64,000 nucleotides of DNA from Streptomyces sp. NRRL S-337 (GCF_000720175.1 NZ_JOIX01000030.1:1-64000), one strand, 5' to 3'. Shown: positions 15,223 to 23,610, counted from the first letter of the stretch. The notes: generated from the letters alone by a model not told the origin. Numbers and translations: made by a program.

Positions 15223-16053
15223 ATGGTGAACCGCAAGGAACTGGACCCCAACACATCGCCCGGAGCACGCTTCGGGCAGCGTTTACGCAGGTTGCGGGAT
15301 GAACGCGGCTGGACACAGGATGAGCTCGCGGAACGGATGGGATGCTCCGGAACGCATATTTCCGCTGTGGAAACTGGCCGTCGTCCCCCAACTCCTCGGT
15401 TCACTGCAAGTGCTGACAGGGTGTTCGGCACGGGTGACCAGTTGGAGCGTCAGGGTCGGGCGGTACGGAACAGCGCGATACTTGAGGGGTTCCCGGAGTT
15501 CGTTGCGCACGAGGTACGCGCGGCGGAGATCAGGCTCTTCGAGTTGGGCATCATTCCTGGGCTGCTCCAGACCCCGGAGTACGCTGCCGCCATCACGACC
15601 GGCGCCGTCCGCCGAGGGGCCATCACAGAACAACAGGCAGAGGAGCGGTTGTCTCTGCTCGCGGAGCGGCAGGCATCCCTGGAGCGCACGCCTGCACCGA
15701 TGGTCTACGCGGTGCTGGACGAGAGCTGCATACGGCGGCCGGTAGGCAGCCCCGGTGTCATGACGGCGCAGTTGGACCGACTTGCCGCGTTCGCCGAGCT
15801 GCCGTCCACGGTCCTCCAAGTGGCCCCGTTCGATCTTGGCGAACGCCGAGCGTTCGATTTGCCGGTAACACTGTTGACCCTCGCCGATCGATCCCATGTC
15901 GCCTACGCCGAGTCCGCACAGCAAGGGCGGCTGGAGCGCGAATTGAGGTGCGTGCAGCCTCTGCTGACGGCCTACCATCAGCTACAGGCCGAAGCGCTGT
16001 CGCAGGCGGCATCCGTGGCCATGATCGAACAGCTTCGAAAGGGTTCCCAGTGA
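15223..16053 (+). CDS. Scr1-type XRE regulator (antitoxin-like), partner of DUF397
   Basis: The protein is about 276 residues. The HTH (GQRLRRLRDERGWTQDELAERMGCSGTHISAVETG) is followed by the DUF5753-type domain (FELGIIPGLLQTPEYAAAI, LDESCIRRPVGSPGVMTAQLDRL, LQVAPFDLG). ATG 15223 was chosen because homologous proteins begin close to the HTH; the longer frame would run into the palindrome at 15133. Its stop overlaps the GTG of the DUF397 gene (GTGA), the usual arrangement of Scr1/Scr2-type pairs. Confidence 0.9.
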   Translation: MVNRKELDPNTSPGARFGQRLRRLRDERGWTQDELAERMGCSGTHISAVETGRRPPTPRFTASADRVFGTGDQLERQGRAVRNSAILEGFPEFVAHEVRAAEIRLFELGIIPGLLQTPEYAAAITTGAVRRGAITEQQAEERLSLLAERQASLERTPAPMVYAVLDESCIRRPVGSPGVMTAQLDRLAAFAELPSTVLQVAPFDLGERRAFDLPVTLLTLADRSHVAYAESAQQGRLERELRCVQPLLTAYHQLQAEALSQAASVAMIEQLRKGSQ

Positions 16054-16250
16054 CGACCGAATCCCCTCGCTGGTTCAAGTCCTCCTACAGCAGCAACGGC
16101 GGTCAGTGCGTCGAGGTCGCCACCAACCTCGTGACCTCTCAGGGCGTCGTCCCCGTCCGTGACAGCAAGGCGCCGCGGCGCCCGGCCCTCTCCCTTTCCA
16201 CCGCGTCCTTCTCCGCCTTCATCGCGGCCCTCAAGAACGACGCGTTCTGA
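16050..16250 (+). CDS. DUF397 domain protein (Scr2-like)
   Basis: The protein is 66 residues and carries the DUF397 signature (RWFKSSYSSNGGQCVEVA, VPVRDSKAPRRPALSLS, FSAFIAALK). DUF397 proteins pair with Scr1-type regulators, and one such pair has been described as a toxin-antitoxin-like system in S. coelicolor. The start overlaps the regulator stop by GTGA. A strong terminator follows. Confidence 0.93.
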   Translation: MTTESPRWFKSSYSSNGGQCVEVATNLVTSQGVVPVRDSKAPRRPALSLSTASFSAFIAALKNDAF

Positions 16251-16278
16251 CCCCGGAGCGCACCGTGAGCGCAGTGGA

Positions 16279-16316
16279 ACGGCCCTCTTCACCACGATGG
16301 CGAAGAGGGCCGTTTT
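16279..16316 (+). terminator. Rho-independent terminator of the Scr1/DUF397 pair
   Basis: A 12-bp perfect stem (ACGGCCCTCTTC at 16279-16290, GAAGAGGGCCGT at 16302-16313) is followed by TTTT. It also faces the convergent exonuclease gene. Confidence 0.85.
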
Positions 16317-16346
16317 CGTGGACCGTCCCCCGGACCCGCGCCCCGG

Positions 16347-17150
16347 CTACTGCCCGTAGACCACCGTCACCGGCGCATGGTCGCTCCACCGCTGGTCGTA
16401 CGCCGCCGCCCGCTCCACGTACGCCTTCACCGCGCGCTGGGCCAGCCCCGGCGTGGCCAGGTGGTAGTCGATGCGCCAGCCGGCGTCGTTGTCGAAGGCG
16501 CGGCCGCGGTAGGACCACCAGGAGTAGGGGCCCTCGGTGTCGGGGTGGAGGGCGCGGACGACATCGACGTAGCCGCCGCGGGTCTCGGTGAGGACGTCGG
16601 TGAGCCAGGCCCGTTCCTCGGGGAGGAAGCCGGACTTCTTCTGGTTGGCCTTCCAGTTCTTGAGGTCGGCCTCCTGGTGGGCGATGTTCCAGTCGCCGCA
16701 GACCACGACCTCACGCCCGTCGGCCGCGGCGCGCTCGCGCAGGTCGACGAGGTAGGGCAGGAACTCCGCCATGAAGCGTTCCTTCTCGTCCTGCCGCTCG
16801 GTGCCGACCTCGCCGGAGGGCAGGTAGAGGCTGGCGACGGTCACGCCGGGCAGGTCCGCCTCGACGTAACGGCCGGAGGTGTCGAACTCGGACGAGCCGA
16901 AGCCGGTCCGGACCCGGTCCGGCTCGCGGCGGGTGAAGAGGGAGACGCCGGCGCGGCCCTTGGCGGCGGCGGGGGCGTGCACGGTGAACCAGCCAGCCGG
17001 CTCGCGGACCTCGTCCGGCAGCTGGGCGGTCTCGGCCCGTACCTCCTGCAGGCAGAGCACATCGGCCGCGGTCTCCGCCAGCCACGGGACGAAGCCCTTC
17101 TTGGCCGCGGCGCGCAGCCCGTTCACATTCACAGAGGTCACGGTGAGCAT
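16347..17150 (-). CDS. xth: Exodeoxyribonuclease III
   Basis: The protein is 267 residues and belongs to the endonuclease/exonuclease/phosphatase fold. Visible motifs are VNVNGLRAA at the start, CLQEVRA (Mg2+-binding Glu), YLPSGE, GDWNIAH (Asp/Asn pair), WRIDYHL and the C-terminal SDHAPV (catalytic Asp-His). This is an AP endonuclease and 3'-5' exonuclease of base-excision repair. The ATG at 17150 fits the conserved MLTVTSVNVNG start. Confidence 0.93.
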   Translation of the reverse strand: MLTVTSVNVNGLRAAAKKGFVPWLAETAADVLCLQEVRAETAQLPDEVREPAGWFTVHAPAAAKGRAGVSLFTRREPDRVRTGFGSSEFDTSGRYVEADLPGVTVASLYLPSGEVGTERQDEKERFMAEFLPYLVDLRERAAADGREVVVCGDWNIAHQEADLKNWKANQKKSGFLPEERAWLTDVLTETRGGYVDVVRALHPDTEGPYSWWSYRGRAFDNDAGWRIDYHLATPGLAQRAVKAYVERAAAYDQRWSDHAPVTVVYGQ

Positions 17151-17253
17151 CCGGGCACGATACCCAGACCGGGGCGGTGATCGTCTTCGGGCCGGGCGGC
17201 GTGGACGCCCACAGCTCGCGGGGACCGCCGCCCGGCCCCGTACCCTTCCTCGC

Positions 17254-17772
17254 ATGGAGACCCGCCCCGTCCGGACCGGCCCCGTCCAGATACGCCCGGT
17301 CCGCTACGACCACCCCGACGCCAGGACGCTCGACACGCTGGTGCAGCAGGAGTACGTCCGCCGCTACGGCGACGGGGACATGACTCCGCTGGACCCGGAG
17401 ATGTTCGTGCCGCCGCGCGGGACGTTCCTGGTCGCGTACGAGGGTGACCGTCCGCTGGCCACCGGCGGCTGGCGGGTGCAGGAGGACGCCGCCGAGGGGT
17501 ACGCCGTCGGGGACGCCGAGATCAAGCGGATGTTCGTGCTGCCGGAGGCGCGCGGGCGGGGCCTGGCGCGGCGGATCCTGGCCGCCCTGGAGGCGGACGC
17601 CCGGGCCGCGGGGCGGGCGCGGATGGTGCTGGAGACCGGCATCAAGCAGCCCGAGGCGCTGGCGCTGTACGCCTCCAGCGGCTATCTGCCGGTGAAGAAG
17701 TTCGGGCTGTACCGGACGTACGAGGACAGCCGCTGCCTGGCGAAGGCGTTGGGGGACGCGGCGGCCGGCTGA
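17254..17772 (+). CDS. GNAT-family N-acetyltransferase
   Basis: The protein is 172 residues. The acetyl-CoA-binding motif A is EIKRMFVLPEARGRGLARRIL, followed by ARMVLETGIKQPEALALYASSGYLPV typical of GNATs. The substrate is unknown. There is no Shine-Dalgarno sequence, but a TACCCT box at about 17240-17245 lies at the leaderless distance from the ATG. Confidence 0.85.
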   Translation: METRPVRTGPVQIRPVRYDHPDARTLDTLVQQEYVRRYGDGDMTPLDPEMFVPPRGTFLVAYEGDRPLATGGWRVQEDAAEGYAVGDAEIKRMFVLPEARGRGLARRILAALEADARAAGRARMVLETGIKQPEALALYASSGYLPVKKFGLYRTYEDSRCLAKALGDAAAG

Positions 17773-17818
17773 GCCGCCGGGGCGGTGCCCGCCCGCCCGG
17801 TGCCGCGGCCCCGGCGGC
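17773..17818 (+). terminator. Hairpin terminator after the GNAT gene
   Basis: GCCGCCGGGGC (17773-17783) pairs perfectly with GCCCCGGCGGC (17808-17818). It begins directly after the stop codon and lies before the ABC operon promoter. Confidence 0.6.
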
Positions 17819-17830
17819 ACCGGACGCTGT

Positions 17831-17860
17831 TTGACAGTGATCGCGGCCGCTCCCCATACT
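17831..17860 (+). promoter_or_regulatory. Sigma-70-type promoter of the ABC exporter operon
   Basis: A consensus -35 TTGACA (17831-17836), an 18-bp spacer and a -10 CATACT (17855-17860) are present. An AT-rich CTAATCAACTAG immediately downstream is a possible operator for the GntR regulator encoded at the end of the operon. Confidence 0.7.
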
Positions 17861-17896
17861 CATTCCACTAATCAACTAGCTAAAGGGGGAATCCGG

Positions 17897-18829
17897 GTGA
17901 GCGACGACCCGAGCCCGTGGGCCATCGAGGCGGTAGGACTGGGGAAGAAGTACCGCCGCGGCTGGGCACTGCGGGACTGCTCCTTCCGGCTTCCCGCCGG
18001 CCGTATCTGCGCCCTCGTCGGTCCGAACGGCGCCGGCAAGAGCACCTTCCTCGGCACCGCGACCCGCCTGGTGACGCCGACCACGGGCACGCTGCGGCTG
18101 TTCGGCGTCCCGGTGACCGACCCGGCCGTCATGGCACGGACGGCGTTCCTCGCCCAGGACAAGCCGCTCTACCCCCGCTTCACGGTCGCCGAGATGCTGC
18201 GGCTCGGCCGGGAGCTGAACCCGCGCTGGGACCAGGCACTGGCCGAGCGGGTCGTACGGTCCGGCAACGTGCCGCTCACCGCCCGGATCGGCTCCCTCTC
18301 CGGCGGCCAGCGCACCCGCGTCGCCTTCGCCCTGGCCTTCGGCAAGCGGCCCGATCTGCTGCTGCTCGACGAGCCGATGGCCGACCTCGACCCGCTGGCC
18401 CGACACGAACTGTCCGGCCTGATGATGGCCGAGGCCGCCGAGCACGGCACGACCGTGGTGATGTCCTCCCACCTGGTCTCCGAGATGGAGGAGATGTGTG
18501 ACTACCTCCTGCTGCTCGCCGAGGGCCGGCTGCGGATGGCCGGGCCCACCGACGCGCTGGTGCCCGCACACCTGCTCGTGACCGGGGTGGCGTCCGGTGA
18601 CGACGGGGTCCCCGAGGAGCTGCGGCAGCGGCACACCGTCGTCGAATCGCGGGTCACCGGGCGGCAGTTCAGCGCCCTGATCCGGCCCGGCGGCCCGCTC
18701 TCCGACAGCTGGGAGGCCCTCGTGCCCGGCATGGAAGAAGTACTCCTGGCCTATCTGCGGTCACCCGGCGCACCGGACCTGATCGCCGGCGAAGCGCGGC
18801 CCGACGCCTCCGGGGAGGTGGCGGCATGA
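17897..18829 (+). CDS. ABC transporter ATP-binding protein
   Basis: The protein is about 310 residues. It has Walker A GPNGAGKS, signature LSGGQRTR, Walker B LLLLDEP and an H-loop (SSHL). It is a single ATPase of the YtrB/BcrA export type. GTG 17897 is preceded by AAAGGGGGA (6-7 nt spacer). It overlaps the permease gene by ATGA, and a YtrA-like GntR gene follows, so the three genes form an exporter-plus-regulator unit. The exported compound is unknown; relatives handle cell-wall antibiotics or peptides. Confidence 0.92.
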   Translation: MSDDPSPWAIEAVGLGKKYRRGWALRDCSFRLPAGRICALVGPNGAGKSTFLGTATRLVTPTTGTLRLFGVPVTDPAVMARTAFLAQDKPLYPRFTVAEMLRLGRELNPRWDQALAERVVRSGNVPLTARIGSLSGGQRTRVAFALAFGKRPDLLLLDEPMADLDPLARHELSGLMMAEAAEHGTTVVMSSHLVSEMEEMCDYLLLLAEGRLRMAGPTDALVPAHLLVTGVASGDDGVPEELRQRHTVVESRVTGRQFSALIRPGGPLSDSWEALVPGMEEVLLAYLRSPGAPDLIAGEARPDASGEVAA

Positions 18830-19818
18830 CGACCACCACCGCCCCCGCCCCCACCACGGCAGCCCCGGGCCGCGGCCCGCTGCGCGGACTGCCCTGGGTG
18901 GTCTGGCGCCGGCACCGCACGTTCCTGCGCGCCGCCCTGCTGCTCACCCTCGTCGGCTGCGCCCTCTTCGTCTACCAGCGCATCGGCGTCATGGACTTCC
19001 TGCACGGCAAGGGCGTCCCGCCGGGGGGCGACGAGAAGCTGATGACCGAGTTCCAGAGCCGCTTCGGGGCGGACTTCGCGCGCGACATGGAGTACCTGCA
19101 GTACGTGCCGCTGGTCGTCGGCGTCTTCCTCGGCGCACCCCTGATCGCGAGCGAGCAGGAACACGGCACCCTCAAGCTGGTCACCACCCAGTCGGTCAGC
19201 CGCAGCCGCTGGCTCGCCGCCACGCTCGGCCTGCCGCTGGCCGTCGCCGTGGGCTGCTCCGCCCTGCTGTCGGCCGTCTTCACCTGGGTGTGGACGCCGG
19301 TCCACGGCCTGGCCGTGAGCGGGGACTGGCTCACCGGCGGCGCCTTCGAGGCCACCGGCCCGGTGCCGGCCGCCCGGACCCTCTTCCTGGCCTCCTGCGG
19401 CATCGCCCTGGGCATGCTGATCAAGCGGGTGGTAACGGCCATGGCCGCCACCGCCTTCGTCGGCGTGGCCACCTCCGTCGTGTGGGGTGAGAGGCTCCGC
19501 GGTCACCTCGCCGCCGTCCGCAGCGTCACCTCCCCCTACGACGGCGACGGTCCGAACCTGCCGTTCGACGCCGCCCGTTTCGACGACTGGGTCGCCACCG
19601 CCGACGGCAAGCTCTACGGCTTCGGCACCTGTGTCAGCCCCGACAGCGCGGCCGACCGTGTCTGCCGGGCCAAGCTGGGCATCGTCAACCGCGTGATCCA
19701 GTACTTCGACTACGACCAGATGGCCGGGATGCAGTGGCGCGGCGCGGCCGTCCTGGTGACGCTGGCCGTCCTGGTGCTGGCGTTCGTGGTCTGGCGCACC
19801 CGGAGGCGGCCGCTCTGA
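18826..19818 (+). CDS. ABC transporter permease
   Basis: The protein is 330 residues with about six hydrophobic segments, including LLLTLVGCALFVY, PLVVGVFLGAPLIASEQEHGTLKLV and GAAVLVTLAVLVLAFVV. The EQEHGTL stretch after the second segment is typical of ABC-2-type permeases. A large external loop (about residues 230-290) carries two Cys (GTCVS, RVCRA). It is translationally coupled to the ATPase. Confidence 0.88.
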   Translation: MTTTTAPAPTTAAPGRGPLRGLPWVVWRRHRTFLRAALLLTLVGCALFVYQRIGVMDFLHGKGVPPGGDEKLMTEFQSRFGADFARDMEYLQYVPLVVGVFLGAPLIASEQEHGTLKLVTTQSVSRSRWLAATLGLPLAVAVGCSALLSAVFTWVWTPVHGLAVSGDWLTGGAFEATGPVPAARTLFLASCGIALGMLIKRVVTAMAATAFVGVATSVVWGERLRGHLAAVRSVTSPYDGDGPNLPFDAARFDDWVATADGKLYGFGTCVSPDSAADRVCRAKLGIVNRVIQYFDYDQMAGMQWRGAAVLVTLAVLVLAFVVWRTRRRPL

Positions 19819-19853
19819 ACGGCGCGACCCGGCGCCACGCCACGGGTGGCGCT

Positions 19854-19882
19854 TTGACACCCTTCACGGGCGGGCCGATCAT
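19854..19882 (+). promoter_or_regulatory. Possible promoter of the gntR gene
   Basis: TTGACA at 19854-19859 and GATCAT at 19877-19882 are separated by 17 bp in the gap after the permease gene. This would allow the regulator to be expressed separately from the transporter. Confidence 0.4.
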
Positions 19883-19978
19883 CAAGCGGTCGAGCCGCAC
19901 GGCCCCGGCGCCGCCCGGGCGGGGCGCGGGGGCGGTTCCGGCGGCACGGGGGAAAGCAGCAGAGAGGTGGTGAGCGCC

Positions 19979-20362
19979 GTGGAATTCCGCATCGACCGCC
20001 GCAGCGGCGTCGCCACCTACCTCCAGATCGTCCAGCAGGTCCAGCAGGCGCTGCGGCTGGGCATCCTCGTCGAGGGCGACCGGCTGCCGACCGCCGCGCA
20101 GGTCGCCGCGACGACCAAGGTCAACCCCAATACGACGCTGAAGGCCTACCGCGAGCTGGAGCGCGAGGGCCTGGTCGAACCGCGCCCCGGCCTCGGCACG
20201 TTCGTCAGCCGTACGCTCGCCCGCCCCACCTCCGCGGCGGACGCCCTGCTGCGCGAGGAACTGCGCGCCTGGATGGAGCGGGCCCGTGCCGAGGGGCTGG
20301 CCCGGGAGGACGTCCAGGCGCTGATGAACTCCCTGCTGGAGGAGCGGTATCCGAACGCCTGA
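19979..20362 (+). CDS. GntR-family (YtrA subfamily) regulator
   Basis: The protein is about 127 residues, short as usual for YtrA-type GntR proteins. The winged HTH covers residues 1-72 (VATYLQIVQQVQQALRLG, LPTAAQVAATTKVNPNTTLKAYRELEREGLVEPRPGLGTFV). A short dimerisation tail with ALMNSLLEERYP follows. GTG 19979 fits the conserved start (MEFRIDR) and follows AGAGAGGT by about 10 nt; GTG 19970 is too close to it. It probably represses the ABC operon just upstream. Confidence 0.88.
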   Translation: MEFRIDRRSGVATYLQIVQQVQQALRLGILVEGDRLPTAAQVAATTKVNPNTTLKAYRELEREGLVEPRPGLGTFVSRTLARPTSAADALLREELRAWMERARAEGLAREDVQALMNSLLEERYPNA

Positions 20363-20366
20363 GCCG

Positions 20367-20391
20367 GGCCGGGTCCGCGGTGGACCCGGCC
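20367..20391 (+). terminator. Hairpin terminator after gntR
   Basis: GGCCGGGTCC (20367-20376) and GGACCCGGCC (20382-20391) form a perfect 10-bp stem with a GCGGT loop. It lies 5 bp after the stop codon. Confidence 0.7.
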
Positions 20392-20427
20392 GGCCGCGGC
20401 GGTCCGTCCCGCGGGCCGGCCGCCCGC

Positions 20428-20458
20428 TTGACCCTCACGTCACGTCAGGCCGCACCCT
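20428..20458 (+). promoter_or_regulatory. tipA-type promoter with MerR operator
   Basis: A -35 TTGACC (20428-20433) and a -10-like CACCCT (20453-20458) are separated by 19 bp, the over-long spacing typical of MerR-activated promoters. The spacer holds CCTCACGTCACGTCAGG (20433-20449), one base off a perfect palindrome and very close to the CTCACGTCACGTGAGG operator I recall from the S. lividans tipA promoter. Confidence 0.7.
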
Positions 20459-20494
20459 GAAGCGGTACGGCCCCACGGGACGAAAGGCGCTGCG

Positions 20495-21280
20495 ATGAGC
20501 TACTCGGTCGGGCAGGTCTCCGGCTTCGCCGGGATCACGGTGCGCACCCTGCACCACTACGACAAGACCGGTCTGCTCTGCCCCAGCGACCGCAGCCCCG
20601 CCGGCTACCGCCAATACAGCGACGCCGACCTCGCCCGGCTGCAGCAGATCCTCTTCTACCGGGAGCTCGGCTTCCCGCTGGAGGAGATCGCCGCCATCCT
20701 GGCGGACCCCCAGGCCAACGCCCTCGACCACCTCCGCGCCCGGCACCGGCTCCTCAACGAGCAGATCGTCAAGCTGCGGCGGCTGGTCGAGGTCGCGGAG
20801 CATGCCATGGAGGTGCAGCAGACCGGGGTCGAGCTGACGCCGCAGGAGCGGTTCGAGGTCTTCGGCGAGGTGGCCTTCGACCTCACCTACGCCACCCAGG
20901 CCCATCTGAAGTGGCAGCACAGCGAGGGCCACCAGCGCTCGATGGCCCGGGCCGCCGCGCACTCCAAGGACGACTGGGCCACGCTCATGGCCGAGGCCGC
21001 CGACTGGCGCCGGCGGCTGCTCGCCGCCTTCGACGCCGAGGAGCCCGCGGACGGCGAGCGCGCCATGGACCTCGCCGAGGAACACCGCCGGCACATCAGC
21101 CGCTGGTTCACCCCATGCCCCACCGCTATGCACGGCCGGATCGCCGATGACTTCGCCGCCGATCCCCGCGCGTTCGCGCTGATCGTCCCACCCACCGAAC
21201 AGCGCCCCGGCCTCGCCGCGTACCTGCGCACCGCAGTCCACGCCAACGCCGTACGCCACCCGGACGGCGACGGCTCCTGA
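20495..21280 (+). CDS. TipA-like MerR regulator (TipAS antibiotic-recognition domain)
   Basis: The protein is 261 residues. The N-terminal MerR HTH (MSYSVGQVSGFAGITVRTLHHYDKTGLL) and coiled coil are followed by a TipAS-type domain from about residue 112 (LTPQERFEVFG, DWATLMAEA, AMDLAEEHRRHISRWF, RPGLAAYLRTAVHANAVRH). TipA binds thiopeptides covalently through a Cys; here a Cys occurs at the matching place (TPCPTAMHG). The GAAAGG before the ATG fits. The tipA-type operator in its own promoter suggests autoactivation. No thiopeptide or resistance genes are adjacent, except that the ABC exporter lies just upstream. Confidence 0.9.
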   Translation: MSYSVGQVSGFAGITVRTLHHYDKTGLLCPSDRSPAGYRQYSDADLARLQQILFYRELGFPLEEIAAILADPQANALDHLRARHRLLNEQIVKLRRLVEVAEHAMEVQQTGVELTPQERFEVFGEVAFDLTYATQAHLKWQHSEGHQRSMARAAAHSKDDWATLMAEAADWRRRLLAAFDAEEPADGERAMDLAEEHRRHISRWFTPCPTAMHGRIADDFAADPRAFALIVPPTEQRPGLAAYLRTAVHANAVRHPDGDGS

Positions 21281-21302
21281 AAGGCCCGGCGCGCCCCGGG
21301 CA

Positions 21303-21329
21303 CCTGCATGGCCTGCATGACCTGCATGG
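21303..21329. repeat. 9-bp tandem repeat (CCTGCATGR x3)
   Basis: There are three adjacent copies of CCTGCATGG/CCTGCATGA just after the tipA-like gene stop. No gene was seen here. Confidence 0.6.
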
Positions 21330-21376
21330 CCTGAGACTTCCGCGCCCCGCGGGCCGCCCCCGTCAGCCGTAACCCG

Positions 21377-21466
21377 GTACGCAGGTATCCCGTACGCCGG
21401 TATCGCGTACGCAGGTATCCCGTACGCCGGTATCGCGTACGCAGGTATCCCGTACGCCGGTCTCAC
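21377..21466. repeat. 15-bp tandem repeat, six copies
   Basis: Six consecutive 15-mers alternate between GTACGCAGGTATCCC and GTACGCCGGTATCGC, giving a 30-bp higher-order unit repeated three times; the last copy is slightly degenerate. The array fills most of the gap between the tipA-like gene and the glycosyltransferase, about 70 bp before the latter's start. It may be an iteron-like regulator site or a slippage-prone minisatellite. Confidence 0.75.
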
Positions 21467-21538
21467 AATCTCCCGGTTTTCCCGGCCACCCCGAACCCCC
21501 CGAACACCCCGAACACCTCACCACCCGAAGGCTGCCCC

Positions 21539-22807
21539 ATGCCCAAAATCCTGCTCACCGCCGCCGGTTCGTACGGCGACGTCGCCCCCTACACCGGCGT
21601 CGGCGCCCGGCTCCGCGCCGCCGGCCACGACGTCACGCTCGCCACCCACGACGCCTACGAGCCCCTCGTCCGCGCCGCCGGCCTGACGTTCCGCCGGCTG
21701 CCCGCCGACCCGCGCAGCCGGCGCCCGGCCGACGACACCGCACCGCCGGAGGGCGCCCCGCCCGGCCGCCGTGCGCTGATGCGCCGGGCCGCCGCCTTCG
21801 TCGAGGAACTGGGCGGGGGCATGGCCGACGCCGCCGACGACGGCACCGAGCTCCTGCTGCTCTCCGCCACCACCGCACCGCTCGGCCACCACCTCGCCGA
21901 GGCGCACGGCATCCCGTCGCTGGGCCTGTTCCTGGTCCCGCAGGCCCCCACCGGCGACTTCGCCCCCGTCGTCAGCGGCGGCCGCACCCTGGGCCGAGCG
22001 GGCAACCGCGCCCTGGGCCGCCTCTCCCTCCGCGTCATCGACCGTCTCTACGCCGGCGCCACCCGCACCCTGCGCGCCCGCCTCGGCCTGCCGCCCACCA
22101 CGCCCGCCACGGTCCGGCGCCGCGCCGAAGCAGCCGGATGGCCGGTCCTGCACGGCTTCAGCGAAACCCTCCTCCCCCGCCCCACCGACTGGCGCGCCGG
22201 CCTCGACGTGGTCGGCAACTGGTGGCCCTGGCACGCCCCGGACGCCCAACTCCCGTCCGCTGTACGGGACTTCCTCGCCGCCGGCCCGCCCCCGGTCTTC
22301 ATCGGCTTCGGCAGCATGGCGGGCGGCGAGGGCGAACGCCTGGGCGAGCTGGCGGTACGGGCCCTGCGCCGCGCCGGGGTCCGCGGCATCCTCCAGTCCG
22401 GCTGGGCCGGCCTGTCCGCCGCGCACGCACCCGGCGCGGACGACGTCCTCACCATCGGCGAGGTGCCGCACGCCCTGCTCTTCCCGCACCTGGCGGCGGT
22501 CGTCCACCACTGCGGCGCGGGCACCACCGCGGCCGGACTGCGTGCCGGGGTCCCCACCGTCCCCGTCCCGGTCACCGCCGACCAGCCCTTCTGGGCCGCC
22601 CGCCTGGCCGCCTCCGGCGTCGCCACCGCCCCGATCCCCTTCGCGCACCTCACCGGGGAGACCGGCGTCGCCCGCCTGGCCCACGCCCTCACCCAGGCCA
22701 CCACCGGCCCCGAACGCCTCACCCGCGCCCGCGCCGCGGCCGCCCGCCTCGCCACGGAGGACGGCGCCGGCGCGGTCGCCGAAACGATCGACCGCCTCAT
22801 GGCCTGA
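21539..22807 (+). CDS. GT1-family glycosyltransferase (macrolide/sterol glycosyltransferase-like)
   Basis: The protein is 422 residues with a GT-B fold. The N-terminus MPKILLTAAGSYGDVAPY is the glycosyltransferase family 28/1 acceptor-domain start. The C-terminal donor site carries VFIGFGSMAGGE and the HHCGAGTTAAGLRAGVPTVPVPVTADQPFWA signature of UDP/NDP-sugar enzymes. Likely roles are glycosylation of a lipid, sterol or natural product, including antibiotic inactivation. It stands alone between a regulator and a secreted peptidase, so the context does not identify the acceptor. Confidence 0.9.
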   Translation: MPKILLTAAGSYGDVAPYTGVGARLRAAGHDVTLATHDAYEPLVRAAGLTFRRLPADPRSRRPADDTAPPEGAPPGRRALMRRAAAFVEELGGGMADAADDGTELLLLSATTAPLGHHLAEAHGIPSLGLFLVPQAPTGDFAPVVSGGRTLGRAGNRALGRLSLRVIDRLYAGATRTLRARLGLPPTTPATVRRRAEAAGWPVLHGFSETLLPRPTDWRAGLDVVGNWWPWHAPDAQLPSAVRDFLAAGPPPVFIGFGSMAGGEGERLGELAVRALRRAGVRGILQSGWAGLSAAHAPGADDVLTIGEVPHALLFPHLAAVVHHCGAGTTAAGLRAGVPTVPVPVTADQPFWAARLAASGVATAPIPFAHLTGETGVARLAHALTQATTGPERLTRARAAAARLATEDGAGAVAETIDRLMA

Positions 22808-22962
22808 ACCACCGGGCCGTCGCATCCGGACGCAGAACGACGGAAGACACCACCGCCCGTCGCACCACAGCTCACCGCACCGCGGCGGACTGCCACCCGA
22901 TCGGGGGCCCGTCAGCCCGTCCCGGGATGCGACCGCCCGCCCGAGGGCGTGGGCTCGCAACT

Positions 22963-23493
22963 ATGACCACGTTCCGCAAAGGCACCCCGCTTCGCAGAGC
23001 GCTCCTCCGTGCCGCCCTGCTGGCGGCCGCGGGCCCCGTCGTCACCGTGACGGCGGCCCAGGTCGCCCTCGCCGCCCCCGCCGGCAACTGGACCCACCCG
23101 GTCGCCGCCCACTACCGCATCAGCTCGCCCTACGGCGTTCCCGGCGCCTGGCAGGCCGGTCACCACACCGGCGTCGACCTCGCGGTCCGCGCCGGGGCCA
23201 AGGTCAGGTCCGTCGGGCCCGGCACCGTCGTCCTCGCCCGGCGCTCGGGCGCGTACGGCAAGGCCGTCACGGTCCGGATGCGGGACGGCCACTACACGCT
23301 CTTCGGGCACCTCTCCCGGATCACCGTCCACCCCGGCCAGCGCGTCCGCGCCCGCACCCGCCTCGGCTACGCCGGCGCCACCGGCCGGGCCACCGGCCCC
23401 CACCTCCACTTCGAGGTCCGCACCCGCCGCCACTACGGCTCCGACATCAACCCCCTCGCCTACCTGGCCCGCCACGGCATCCGCCTGACGTGA
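22963..23493 (+). CDS. Secreted M23 metallopeptidase (peptidoglycan hydrolase)
   Basis: The protein is 176 residues: a signal peptide (basic MTTFRKGTPLRRALLR, hydrophobic core, ALAAPAG) and an LytM/M23 catalytic domain with HHTGVDLAV (zinc ligands His and Asp), VTVRMRDGHYTLFGHL and the HLHFEV motif. It should cut peptidoglycan cross-bridges outside the cell. There is no LysM or other wall-binding domain. The 155-bp upstream gap shows no recognisable c-di-AMP riboswitch. Confidence 0.9.
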   Translation: MTTFRKGTPLRRALLRAALLAAAGPVVTVTAAQVALAAPAGNWTHPVAAHYRISSPYGVPGAWQAGHHTGVDLAVRAGAKVRSVGPGTVVLARRSGAYGKAVTVRMRDGHYTLFGHLSRITVHPGQRVRARTRLGYAGATGRATGPHLHFEVRTRRHYGSDINPLAYLARHGIRLT

Positions 23494-23564
23494 CGTCCGA
23501 CCCTGCATGCGGCCCATGACGGCGAACTCCCCCTGCCGCAAGGAAAGTCCGCCCCACACAAACG

Positions 23565-23600
23565 AAAATCCCGCCCGATCTGACCGATCGGACGGGATTC
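23565..23600 (-). terminator. Terminator of the tRNA-Ala transcript
   Basis: On the minus strand AATCCCGTCCGATC pairs with GATCGGGCGGGATT, allowing one G-U, and is followed by TTC. It lies just 3' of the tRNA. Confidence 0.65.
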
Positions 23601-23610
23601 GCGAAGTGCG

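Noticed and set aside
21377..21466. CRISPR array
   Set aside because: The repeats are directly adjacent 15-mers without unique spacers and there are no cas genes.
22808..22962. c-di-AMP (ydaO) riboswitch in front of the M23 peptidase
   Set aside because: Such switches are common before Streptomyces wall hydrolases, but the 155-bp gap is short and I could not find the conserved core pieces.
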